Shown piece by piece: positions 1 to 6,050 of a stretch of DNA of 18,120 nucleotides (within the stretch, counting starts at the first letter, position 1; every line of letters begins with the position of its first letter). The notes under the pieces were generated by a model that was not told the DNA's origin, ran no database searches, and worked only from the letters and a program-made list of their open reading frames with translations. The stretch spans positions 1 through 18,120 of the forward strand of contig JAIRZX010000338.1 of NCBI GenBank assembly GCA_031267005.1, read 5' to 3'. Source of the stretch: Deltaproteobacteria bacterium. GTDB lineage: Bacteria > Desulfobacterota > Desulfarculia > Adiutricales > Adiutricaceae. The translations under genes and the position numbers were made by a program.

Positions 1-10
1 TGCCCGGAGC

Positions 11-42
11 CACCCTCCCCTCCCCTCCCCCTCCCCCTCCCC
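11..42. repeat. C-rich tandem repeat, possible G-quadruplex on the minus strand
   Basis: The plus strand consists of runs of three to five C separated by single T residues, so the minus strand carries six runs of three to five G separated by single A. This meets the usual pattern for a very stable intramolecular G-quadruplex with one-base loops. It lies about 200 bases beyond the terminator of the tRNA-His/Leu unit. No gene is visible around it, and the window edge hides what it may belong to. The fold is an inference from the pattern. Confidence 0.6.
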
Positions 43-237
43 AGCCGGCAGGCGCCGCCGTGAAGCGGAAAAGCTTCGCGCGGCGAATGCCGCTCAGCGC
101 GGAACGCCGCTCAGATGCGGCCCTAAACGTCCATGGCGTCCATGTCGGGTTTCGGCGCCCCGGCCCATGAACGCGGATGGCTGCACGGCGTATGCTCTTG
201 GCCAGCCTGCCGTGGAAATCGTTCCATGATAAAACAC
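43..237. other. Gene-free stretch beyond the tRNA terminator
   Basis: No convincing gene is seen. It contains a small hairpin (GAAGC at 62-66 with GCTTC at 73-77) and a nine-base direct repeat GCCGCTCAG at 89-97 and 106-114. Open frames here run through the neighbouring tRNAs on the opposite strand and look like chance products of high GC content. Confidence 0.5.
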
Positions 238-277
238 TAAAGAAAAAGCCGACCGGACTTTTGAATCCGGCCGGCTT
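238..277 (-). terminator. Rho-independent terminator of the tRNA-His/tRNA-Leu unit
   Basis: Read on the minus strand, a 12-base stem with one G-T wobble (arms 266-277 and 246-257, 8-base loop) is followed by a T-rich tail, GGCTTTTTCTTT. It lies about 40 bases downstream of the tRNA-Leu 3' end. A further inverted repeat, TCCCGG/CCGGGA at 293-312, sits between the tRNA and this stem. Confidence 0.85.
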
Positions 278-318
278 GACCATCCCGAGGTCCCGGCGGA
301 GCGACCGGGAGAAATCTG

Positions 319-404
319 TGGTGCCGAAGATCGGGATCGAACCGATACGAGAAAATCTCGCGGGTTTTTGAGACCCGTGCGTCTACCAATTCCGCCACTT
401 CGGC
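319..404 (-). tRNA. tRNA-Leu (anticodon CAA)
   Basis: The minus strand folds as a complete class II tRNA: acceptor stem GCCGAAG/CTTCGGC, D-arm with GGTAGAC, anticodon arm CGGGT-CTCAAAA-ACCCG giving anticodon CAA (reads UUG codons), the long variable arm CGAGATTTTCTCG typical of tRNA-Leu, and T-loop TTCGATC. The 3' CCA is encoded in the DNA. It lies 20 bases downstream of tRNA-His, so the two are probably cut from one transcript that ends at the hairpin around 238-277. Confidence 0.97.
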
Positions 405-424
405 GCATCGGTCCAGGAAAGGAC

Positions 425-501
425 TGGGGTGGGTGATGGGATTTGAACCCACGGCCTCCAGGGCCACAACCTGGCGCTCTGCCAACTGAACTACACCCAC
501 C
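425..501 (-). tRNA. tRNA-His (anticodon GTG)
   Basis: A complete cloverleaf on the minus strand: acceptor GTGGGTG/CACCCAC with the extra G(-1) (position 501) opposite C73, the hallmark of bacterial tRNA-His; D-arm with AGTTGGCAGAGC; anticodon arm CCAGG-TTGTGGC-CCTGG giving GTG; T-loop TTCAAAT; and encoded CCA. It is the first gene of the minus-strand unit and is preceded by a sigma-70-type promoter at 523-551. Confidence 0.97.
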
Positions 502-522
502 GTCAACCGCAAGGCAAGGCAA

Positions 523-551
523 TATATATACCAAACAGGGAATTTTTGCAA
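523..551 (-). promoter_or_regulatory. Sigma-70-type promoter for the tRNA-His/Leu unit
   Basis: On the minus strand, TTGCAA (-35, 546-551) and TATATA (-10, 523-528) are separated by exactly 17 bases. Transcription would start near 516, about 15 bases before the tRNA-His 5' end. The surrounding DNA is clearly AT-rich compared with nearby genes. Confidence 0.7.
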
Positions 552-872
552 CGGTTTTTTTTCGCTTGGACTCATCCTTCACTTATAATTGCTATATATC
601 ATCTAAATAAAATTATATTTTCATTATATGTATAATTCATATTCTATAAATAACGTTAATGATTATACAAAGGGAATATATTATTCTAAATAGAAATTCT
701 CCGTGGCCAAGAGCCTGGTCTCTTCGGGGACCCGGAAAACATCCATTTTTGAAAAAAAATTGGGAGGCCCGAGGGCCGGGGAGGGCCGGTTTCTGGCCGG
801 AAATCGTCAAATCCCGCGAAACGCAAATGATTTGATATATACTCAACATACATCCAATGATGCAATATTTGC
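552..872. other. Gene-free region with an AT-rich core
   Basis: No convincing gene is seen. Roughly 577-690 is strongly AT-rich with several TATA-like blocks on both strands (for example TATAAT on the minus strand near 665) and could hold further promoters or an easily melted DNA element. The rest is GC-rich. Around 757-777 the minus strand shows a short GGCCC/GGGCC hairpin a few bases before eight T, a weak candidate terminator. Reading frames of 70-130 codons here lack a ribosome site and any recognisable protein. Confidence 0.4.
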
Positions 873-901
873 TTGACTTTGGGGTAACCGGGCAATAAAA
901 T
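873..901 (+). promoter_or_regulatory. Sigma-70-type promoter for the HU-family gene
   Basis: TTGACT (-35, 873-878) and TAAAAT (-10, 896-901) are separated by exactly 17 bases, a near-consensus pair in a GC-rich setting. The predicted start near 908 leaves a leader of roughly 430 bases before the HU start codon at 1336. No second promoter as good is seen closer to the gene, although one may exist in the C-rich leader. Confidence 0.7.
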
Positions 902-907
902 ACAATC

Positions 908-1335
908 GATCGGCAGCGGACCCCACTGAAAAAGGCTTCCGATCCTCCTTGAATTCCACCTGCGGGCCGCGCGCCGCCCGCACTGGCTCAGAGCGTCCGT
1001 CGAGCGCGCGGTTCCAGCCCAGCCGCCTGCGGACGCCCGCCGTCCCGAAATCCCGGCGCAAGACGCGCCGTTTCCGGACCTTCCCCCCAAACTCTTCTTC
1101 TCTGCGCCTTCTTCAAACCCTAAGCCCTGTTTCCCCTTTTCTCAGTCCGTCAGAAGCCGTTCCCGCGCGTCTCGACTCCGACCGCCCTTTCCCGCCTCAG
1201 CTTCCGCCTCGGCCTTTCGTCTCCCTTCGCTCCCGTGCCCGCGGCCCCCAGCGGGCTTCCGTCAGGACCGGGCCCGGCCGTTGCGGCGGGGCCCATCACA
1301 TTGCGGCCGCAAGCCGCGAAAGTGGAGGACTACCC
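908..1335 (+). other. Long C-rich 5' leader upstream of the HU-family gene
   Basis: This 430-base stretch between the promoter and the HU start is C-rich and pyrimidine-rich. It contains no recognisable gene, leader peptide or known riboswitch motif. A reading frame in phase with HU stays open back to 949, but nothing in that extension resembles a protein and the ribosome site favours 1336. It is either an unusually long untranslated leader or holds an unrecognised second promoter. Confidence 0.4.
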
Positions 1336-1692
1336 ATGAACCGAAACGACCTGGTAACCGCCGTCGCCCACTCAACGGGACTGAAAGCCAGGGACGCCGA
1401 CGACACCATCGTAAAGACCCTTCACGAGATCATGGTCTCCATCAGCAAGCACGAGGGGGTCGCCCTCATGGGCTTCGGCTCCTTCCACGTCAAGAAGAAG
1501 TCGGCCCGGGTCGGCCGCAACCCCCGCACCGGCGAGAACATCGAGATTCCCGCCAAGTACAGCATCTCCTTCAGGCCCGGGAAGCTGATGAAGGAGATGG
1601 CCAACGCCTCCCCCAAGGTGGCCTCCTCCAACCTCGCGGTGGCCAACCCCAGCATGCGGAAGGGCGCCAAGCCCTCCCCCCAGAAGCTCTAG
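1336..1692 (+). CDS. HU/IHF-family DNA-binding protein with C-terminal basic extension
   Basis: A 118-residue histone-like protein of the HU/IHF family, which bends and compacts chromosomal DNA as a dimer. The body (residues 1-89) has the family layout: two N-terminal helices starting MNRNDLV, the GFGSF turn (46-50), a basic beta-arm with the RNPRTGE signature (61-67) whose proline intercalates into DNA, and the closing FRPGKLMKEM helix. Canonical HU/IHF ends near residue 90-95. Here about 27 more residues follow, rich in Ser, Pro, Ala and Lys, ending KPSPQKL, perhaps an extra non-specific DNA contact. The ATG at 1336 has a good GTGGAGGA ribosome site seven bases upstream, so the longer in-frame start at 949 is not supported. 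HU cannot be separated from IHF by reading alone. The gene is monocistronic, with its own promoter and terminator. Confidence 0.92.
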   Translation: MNRNDLVTAVAHSTGLKARDADDTIVKTLHEIMVSISKHEGVALMGFGSFHVKKKSARVGRNPRTGENIEIPAKYSISFRPGKLMKEMANASPKVASSNLAVANPSMRKGAKPSPQKL

Positions 1693-1868
1693 GGCGCGGG
1701 CGGCCCGGCCCCCCAAGCCCGGGCCTCCCCAGGCGACGTCCCAGCCCCGGCCGAAACAGCCCGCGGCCCGGAGGCGGGAGGATACGGGCGCCTCGCCACC
1801 CCTGAGTCTCTCCCCCCGCGCTTACCCTCCTCGCGCCCCCCCTTCACGATCCCTCCGCCTCGCCCCGC
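1693..1868 (+). other. Long 3' untranslated region of the HU-family gene
   Basis: About 175 bases lie between the HU stop codon and its terminator stem. They are very C-rich and carry no recognisable gene. They probably form the 3' end of the HU transcript. Confidence 0.4.
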
Positions 1869-1899
1869 GCGGCGCCGCCTCCTGCGGCGCCGCTTTTTT
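1869..1899 (+). terminator. Strong Rho-independent terminator after the HU-family gene
   Basis: A perfect 10-base GC stem, GCGGCGCCGC (1869-1878) with the identical self-complementary arm at 1884-1893, has a five-base loop CTCCT and is followed directly by six T. Direction and position fit the end of the HU transcript. Confidence 0.93.
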
Positions 1900-2127
1900 C
1901 ATGCCTTTGCCCCGGAAGACGGCTCGACCGCCGGGGCATGCCAAAGCGGGGCCTAGCGCGGCGTTCCCGCGCCCCCGATTGCGGCCGTCTGCCGCCCCGC
2001 CCGTTCTCCGAGGGAGCAGCGTGAAAGGCGCGCGCGCCCTTCCCCGCCACGGGCCTGAGCCGCAGGCGGGGGCCGCCGGAACGGCGGGAGCGCGGGGGGA
2101 GCCGCCGGTCGGCCAGGCGGAAAGCGA
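1900..2127. other. Intergenic region between the HU terminator and the tRNA-Ser terminator
   Basis: No gene is seen. An inverted repeat GCCCCGG (1909-1915)/CCGGGGC (1931-1937) could form a hairpin just past the HU terminator. The remainder is featureless GC-rich sequence. Confidence 0.4.
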
Positions 2128-2173
2128 AACGGCCCCGGATCCACCCGTTTTACAAGGGGGATCCGGGGCCGTT
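2128..2173 (-). terminator. Terminator-like hairpin downstream of tRNA-Ser
   Basis: A perfect 15-base inverted repeat (2128-2142 and 2159-2173, containing GGCCCCGGATCC) with a 16-base loop. Read on the minus strand, it lies about 60 bases beyond the tRNA-Ser 3' end and is followed by TTTCGCTTTCC, a moderately T-rich tail. It is most likely the tRNA-Ser terminator. The stem is symmetrical, so it could also slow plus-strand transcription. Confidence 0.7.
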
Positions 2174-2230
2174 CGGCTTCCGGAAGGGGAATCGGGACCT
2201 TGGGGATGACCCAGGCCCAGCTTAATCCCA

Positions 2231-2321
2231 TGGCGGAGAGAGAGGGATTCGAACCCTCGGTGGGTGTTGAGCCCACACACGATTTCCAATCGTGCTCCTT
2301 AAGCCACTCGGACATCTCTCC
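2231..2321 (-). tRNA. tRNA-Ser (anticodon GGA)
   Basis: A class II tRNA on the minus strand: acceptor GGAGAGA/TCTCTCC with discriminator G73, D-arm GTCCGAGTGGCTTAAGGAGC, anticodon arm CACGA-TTGGAAA-TCGTG giving GGA, a long serine-type variable arm (GTGGGCTCAACACCCAC), T-loop TTCGAAT and encoded CCA. It is a single-gene unit with its own promoter upstream and hairpin downstream. Confidence 0.97.
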
Positions 2322-2332
2322 GGAGACGGACG

Positions 2333-2361
2333 GTTATCCCACAAACGGGGGGTATTGTCAA
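2333..2361 (-). promoter_or_regulatory. Sigma-70-type promoter for tRNA-Ser
   Basis: On the minus strand a perfect TTGACA (-35, 2356-2361) is followed after 17 bases by GATAAC (-10, 2333-2338). The predicted start is a few bases before the tRNA 5' end at 2321. It lies just beyond the stop codon of the FG-GAP gene, which shows no terminator of its own. Confidence 0.72.
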
Positions 2362-2378
2362 GGCCGTCCGGCTCGGCG

Positions 2379-2402
2379 GGTTCACCGGTTCACCGGTTCA
2401 AC
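2379..2402. repeat. Eight-base tandem repeat GGTTCACC
   Basis: GGTTCACC occurs at 2379-2386 and 2387-2394, then GGTTCAAC at 2395-2402. It sits between the FG-GAP stop codon and the tRNA-Ser promoter. No function is apparent; a GGGCTCACC copy further on, at the stop codon, suggests slippage of a related unit. Confidence 0.6.
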
Positions 2403-2415
2403 GGGGCAAACGGGC

Positions 2416-3690
2416 TCACCGGGGCGGCTGGGCGGCGGGGGCGCCGGCGGGCTGGGGGCCAGCGTCCACGGTGTAGAGGTTGTTGAAGGAGAAGATTATC
2501 GAGCGCGCCTCCTCCATCATGCCGCTTCCCGGCTCTATGATGATGCCCACCACGAGGTCCTTGGAGCCGTTGTTGTCGAAGTCGGCCAGCATGTAGTCGA
2601 CTGCGGGCCCCGGCATGAGGTTGGTGTTGGTGAAGAAGGGCACCAGGGACAGGTTGGTGAACTTCCTCGCCTCGATTGCCCCGGCGTTGAAGGAGCGGAG
2701 GTTCTTGAAGAGCCTGGTGCCGCCCATGCTGTTCTTGGCGACGATGAGCTCGTTGGCGCCGTCCCTGTCGATGTCGGAGAGGAGGATCCTGGTGGGGATG
2801 TACTCCACGTTCTTGCCAGAGTCGCCGTAGGCGTAGAGGTTCAGGTAGTTAATCGAGCCGCCGTACTCGTCGTGGCTCTCCCAGACCTTCTCGCCGGTGG
2901 GCTCGGTGAGTATCAGGTGCTCGGTGGGGAAGCGGATGGACGAGGTGAGCCGCATGCGGTCCAGGCCGATCTCCCCTATGTTGAAGTTGAAGATGTTGAC
3001 GTTCTGGGGGAGCGCGATCTTCCCGGCCGTGGATATCTTGCCGCCCGAGAAGGAGGCGTAGTAGACGGCCCCCGAGAAGATCTCGCCGCCCGCGGTGCCG
3101 GGCTTCTGGGCCACCAGGGCCCGCCCGTTCTCTGGGCCTATCACCCTCAGGTAGTAGTTGATGCCGCCCGCCAGGAGCTTCAGCTCCTTGGAGCCGTCGA
3201 ACGAAAGGATCTGGGTGTTCGCGGCGTGGGTGCTGTCGTTCTGGGCGGTGACTATGATCTCCTTGCGGCCGTTGCCGTCCAGGTCGAAGACGTCGACCGC
3301 CACCGACCTGGCGTTGTCCGGCATCTTGTAGGTGGCGAGCTGGGTGTATGTCGAGCCCTCCAGGCGGTAGACGTAGACGTTCCGAAGGGTGGCGTAGGCC
3401 AGCTCGTTCTTGCCGTCGCCGTCAACGTCCCCCACGTCCAGGCCCACCATCCTCTCGGGGAGGTACCCGCTGCGCCACAGGGAGCCTTCGGCCATCCTCG
3501 AGGCGTTGGAGACCACGAAGTTGGGGTTCAAGACCGACTCGGCGGGCACCTGGTCCGCGTCGCGGCCCAGGAGGGTGTAGGTGGGGTGGCGCCTCTGGGC
3601 CGGAGGGTCCTGCGCCAAGGCCGTCCCGGGCCCGGCGGAAAGGAGAAGCAGGGCGAGGGCCGGAATCAGGTAGGTTGACGTGGTTTTCAT
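2416..3690 (-). CDS. Exported FG-GAP/VCBS-repeat protein
   Basis: A 424-residue secreted or periplasmic protein built around calcium-binding FG-GAP/VCBS beta-propeller repeats. Residues 1-26 form a signal peptide (Lys, hydrophobic stretch IPALALLLLSAG, ALA-Q cleavage site); no lipobox cysteine is present. Four clear D-x-D-x-(D/N)-G metal-binding loops are seen: DVDGDGKNEL (88-97), DLDGNGRKEI (136-145), DIDRDGANEL (306-315) and DFDNNGSKDL (370-379). The middle 150-300 region probably holds more divergent blades. The tail (409-424) is Pro/Ala-rich. Such repeats usually mediate protein-protein contacts or adhesion outside the cytoplasm; the exact ligand cannot be read. The ATG at 3690 has AAGGA seven bases upstream. 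It follows the PilZ gene by 208 bases on the same strand and may be co-transcribed. Confidence 0.85.
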   Translation of the reverse strand: MKTTSTYLIPALALLLLSAGPGTALAQDPPAQRRHPTYTLLGRDADQVPAESVLNPNFVVSNASRMAEGSLWRSGYLPERMVGLDVGDVDGDGKNELAYATLRNVYVYRLEGSTYTQLATYKMPDNARSVAVDVFDLDGNGRKEIIVTAQNDSTHAANTQILSFDGSKELKLLAGGINYYLRVIGPENGRALVAQKPGTAGGEIFSGAVYYASFSGGKISTAGKIALPQNVNIFNFNIGEIGLDRMRLTSSIRFPTEHLILTEPTGEKVWESHDEYGGSINYLNLYAYGDSGKNVEYIPTRILLSDIDRDGANELIVAKNSMGGTRLFKNLRSFNAGAIEARKFTNLSLVPFFTNTNLMPGPAVDYMLADFDNNGSKDLVVGIIIEPGSGMMEEARSIIFSFNNLYTVDAGPQPAGAPAAQPPR

Positions 3691-3898
3691 AAGGCGATCC
3701 TTAGAAGCCGGGTTCAGGGCCCGCCGGGGCGCGGGCCGGTGTCGCGGGGCTGGCGGGAAAGGCCGCTGGCCCCGGGAGGGTTAGCTGGGGTGGGTTCGGC
3801 GCCGCTATAAGGCGGCGCGGTCGGGGCGGAGGCGGCGGTCGGCGCCGGAGAGGGGCCGGCCGCCGGACGGCCCGGGGAGAGGCCCTGCGGCCGGCGGT
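3691..3898 (-). other. Spacer between the PilZ and FG-GAP genes
   Basis: A GC-rich 208-base gap with several inverted GC blocks but no clear terminator or promoter. A Pro/Ala-coding frame of the opposite phase runs through it from inside the PilZ gene and is a chance product of composition. Confidence 0.4.
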
Positions 3899-4552
3899 TC
3901 AGATCCGCAGGGGGGAGGACTCTATCTCGGAGATTATCTCGCCAATCCTGTCGGTCACGGCGGAAGGGTTGGCGGGCAAAAACGAGAGCCCCGTGTAGAA
4001 GGTTCCCTGCTTGTTGCGGCAGGACTTCTTCTCCACCATGAGCCCTTCGATAGTGGTCACGCCGTCCAGGTAGATGTTCATCTTCAAGGGGATCTCGTCG
4101 GGGATTTCGGAGGTCGAGGCTGCCAGGCACCCGCCCCAGGAAAGATCGAGGATAAGGCCCTTGCCAAGCAACTGGGGGGGGCCCTCGCCGGTCTCGATGG
4201 TGATGGGGATGTTGACAGGGTAGCGCTTGTCGTTGCGGAGGTTGGAGACGTCCACCGACTCGGGCCAGGTGAAGAAGACCAGCGGGTACGGGCGGTAGGA
4301 GGAGCCGACCACCTCGCTCGTGAAGGTGAACACCTGCCCGTGGGTGATGAAGTTCACGGACCAGCGGCTGGCCTCGTCGAGCTTCACCGGGGTGTTGTTG
4401 GCCCTCGGCATCTCGAAGATGAGGAAGCGGCCCGGCCTGGCGCCTATGAGGATGGTAGTCCACTTGGACTTGGTGGTCTCCATGGCGAGAAGCCGGATCC
4501 TGAGCCCGCAGACCAGGACTTCGGGAGGGAGGGTGGGCAGGGAGTCAGTCAT
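3899..4552 (-). CDS. PilZ-domain protein with YcgR-like N-terminal domain (c-di-GMP receptor)
   Basis: A 217-residue cytoplasmic protein with a beta-rich N-terminal YcgR-like domain (about 10-98) and a C-terminal PilZ domain (about 104-212). The c-di-GMP-binding signature is intact: the RxxxR motif is R106-NDK-R110, followed by YPVNIPITI, and the DxSxxG motif is D136-L-S138-W-G-G141. Proteins of this layout bind c-di-GMP and act on flagellar motors, exopolysaccharide synthesis or other surface processes. The ATG at 4552 lies 28 bases after the stop codon of the receiver-TPR gene, so the two form an operon. The best ribosome site (GGAGGA) is about 20 bases upstream, farther than usual, but no closer in-frame alternative start is seen. 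The partner it regulates is unknown. Confidence 0.88.
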   Translation of the reverse strand: MTDSLPTLPPEVLVCGLRIRLLAMETTKSKWTTILIGARPGRFLIFEMPRANNTPVKLDEASRWSVNFITHGQVFTFTSEVVGSSYRPYPLVFFTWPESVDVSNLRNDKRYPVNIPITIETGEGPPQLLGKGLILDLSWGGCLAASTSEIPDEIPLKMNIYLDGVTTIEGLMVEKKSCRNKQGTFYTGLSFLPANPSAVTDRIGEIISEIESSPLRI

Positions 4553-4580
4553 CGGCTCGGGCGCGCGCGTCCGTCCTCCG

Positions 4581-5615
4581 TCATGTCCTGAGCTTTATCC
4601 CGAGTTCGGTGGCCCTCAGGAGGTCCGCGGCGGGCGTGAACTTTCGGTTCAGGGAGACCGCCTTGCGGAGGGCCTCCTGCGCCTGCGGGATGTCGTTCAG
4701 ATCTATGTACACTCTGGCCATGTTGAAAAAGATGTTCTCGTCGTCGGGATGGATTTTGCGGGCTTTCTCGTAGGCGCCGACGGACTCCTGGAGCCTGCCC
4801 TGGTGGCGGTAGATTATACCCAGCGTATTATAGACGTTTGTGGTGTTCGGGCGCAAGGTGAGAACGGTGTTAAGTATCTCTTCCGCTTCGTTTTCCTGGT
4901 TTAAGACCAGGTGGAGCTCGGCGGCGTGCTCAAGGTTCCTCTGGGCGTCGTCAATTTTCCCCATCTTCTGGTAGATGAGCCCCATTTGCTTGAAGGCCCT
5001 GGCGTGCTGGTCGTTTATGAGCGTGGCCTTCTTGAAGCTCCTGAGGGCCCCCTCGAAGTCCCCTCGGACCGAGAGGATATAGCCCATGTTGTAGTATACC
5101 TCGGCGTTGTCGCTCAACTTGATGATGTCGTTGCAGGTCGCCAGCGCCTCGTCGAGCTTTCCCACCCCTATCAGTTCCGAGCACTTCTCGTTTAGCTTCT
5201 CAGCCTCCTCCATCCTCGGGTCCGGCTCCTCGTAGAGGGTGTTGAAGATCTGCCTCTTGAAGGTGTCGTCGTCGTAGGGGGCGATTATGACGTCGTCCAC
5301 CCCTATCCTTCCGGCCTTGGCCATCACCCTCTCGTTTATCTTGTCCCCGTAGATAATTATTATCGTCTTGGAGCGGCCCTCCTCGAACTGCCGCACCTTG
5401 CTGAGTATGGTGAGCCCGCTTATGTCCGGGAGGTTCTGGGAGAGGATCAGGAGATCCGGGTTGAAGTTCCTGATCATGGCCAGGGCCTCGGACCCGTTTT
5501 CGGCGTGGAGGTGGTTGAAGAGGCCCATCTCCTGCAAAAGGGCCCCGTTCTTGTCCAGCAGCTCCAGATCGGAGTCCACCAGGAGGATTGTCGGCTGTCC
5601 GGCTTTTTTGGCCAT
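4581..5615 (-). CDS. Degenerate receiver domain fused to TPR repeats
   Basis: A 344-residue cytoplasmic protein with a response-regulator receiver fold (about 8-128) followed by roughly five tetratricopeptide repeats (about 137-335, e.g. AEVYYNMGYILSVRGDFEGA and TTNVYNTLGIIYRHQGRLQE). The receiver keeps D14 of the acidic pocket and the LPDISG loop. The phospho-acceptor Asp is replaced by Ser (S59 in LLILSQNLPD), the conserved Thr position is Tyr (IIIIYGD), and the conserved Lys before Pro is Ala (A112-P113). It therefore probably cannot be phosphorylated and works as a docking domain, with the TPRs binding partners. I chose the ATG at 5615 because the fold begins immediately after it; a longer frame starting at 5744 adds a low-complexity stretch. 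It leads an operon with the PilZ gene. Receiver-TPR proteins occur in gliding or pilus-type motility systems, but the role here is unknown. Confidence 0.87.
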   Translation of the reverse strand: MAKKAGQPTILLVDSDLELLDKNGALLQEMGLFNHLHAENGSEALAMIRNFNPDLLILSQNLPDISGLTILSKVRQFEEGRSKTIIIIYGDKINERVMAKAGRIGVDDVIIAPYDDDTFKRQIFNTLYEEPDPRMEEAEKLNEKCSELIGVGKLDEALATCNDIIKLSDNAEVYYNMGYILSVRGDFEGALRSFKKATLINDQHARAFKQMGLIYQKMGKIDDAQRNLEHAAELHLVLNQENEAEEILNTVLTLRPNTTNVYNTLGIIYRHQGRLQESVGAYEKARKIHPDDENIFFNMARVYIDLNDIPQAQEALRKAVSLNRKFTPAADLLRATELGIKLRT

Positions 5616-5712
5616 GCTTGGGTGACCTGGAGTCGCCGCGTTGCCGCCGTCGGCGGACGGGAGGGGTGTGTGGCTTTCCGGAAGGCGACCGGAGGGTGAC
5701 TGTACCCCTTGT

Positions 5713-5741
5713 ATTGTATAATGCAAAAAGGCGATTGTAAA
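5713..5741 (-). promoter_or_regulatory. Sigma-70-type promoter of the receiver-TPR/PilZ operon
   Basis: On the minus strand TTTACA (-35, 5736-5741) and TACAAT (-10, 5713-5718) are 17 bases apart, each one base from consensus. The start near 5706 gives a leader of about 90 bases before the ATG at 5615. The -35 element lies in the loop and arm of the terminator hairpin at 5725-5750. Confidence 0.65.
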
Positions 5742-5750
5742 CAATCGCCC
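5725..5750 (-). terminator. Rho-independent terminator for leuC transcripts
   Basis: Read on the minus strand, the perfect eight-base stem GGCGATTG/CAATCGCC (arms 5742-5749 and 5730-5737) with a four-base loop is followed by TTTTT. It faces transcripts coming from leuC, whose stop codon is 300 bases upstream, and separates them from the receiver-TPR operon. Confidence 0.8.
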
Positions 5751-6050
5751 TTAAACGGCGCGGACTCCGGAACCGGGCGGGGCCGGGGGGCCCTGCGGGC
5801 CGGACAGAGAAGGCGAAGCCGGAACGAATCCGCAAGCTTTAAGCCTGAGGGACGGGAACCGCGGGACGGGAGGGGCAGGAGGCGAGGGCGGCGGGAAGCG
5901 AGGACTTTGGGCCGGGAAAAGGGGAAGACGGGATAACCCGCGATAAGGCCGCGGGCATCGGGGAAGCAAGGGCGGGAAAGCCGCAAAGCCGCCGGTGGCG
6001 GCTACGGCGGGCCGGGCTCCCGGCGGGGAAAGCCCCCGGGGCGGTCAAAC
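5751..6050 (-). other. Untranslated stretch between the leuC stop codon and its terminator
   Basis: Three hundred GC-rich bases without a recognisable gene; in particular no leuD is found here. A hairpin CGGGG/CCCCG near 6024-6038 follows the leuC stop codon but has no T-tract. Confidence 0.5.

Noticed and set aside
94..582. Minus-strand frames of 112-162 codons across the tRNA-His/Leu genes
   Set aside because: They translate tRNA genes, a familiar source of spurious proteins.
949..1335. In-frame upstream extension of the HU protein
   Set aside because: The extension is Pro/Arg/Ser-rich low-complexity translation of C-rich DNA; the good ribosome site and the family N-terminus are at 1336.
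2200..3678. A 492-codon plus-strand reading frame opposite the FG-GAP gene
   Set aside because: It runs through tRNA-Ser and mirrors the codon bias of the real gene; its translation is a Val/Gly/Glu-rich repeat without any domain, while the minus-strand protein has a signal peptide and clear calcium loops.
3714..4463. A 249-codon minus-strand frame overlapping the PilZ gene
   Set aside because: It is rich in Pro, Arg and His with no domain and overlaps the PilZ gene in another phase, where c-di-GMP motifs are intact.
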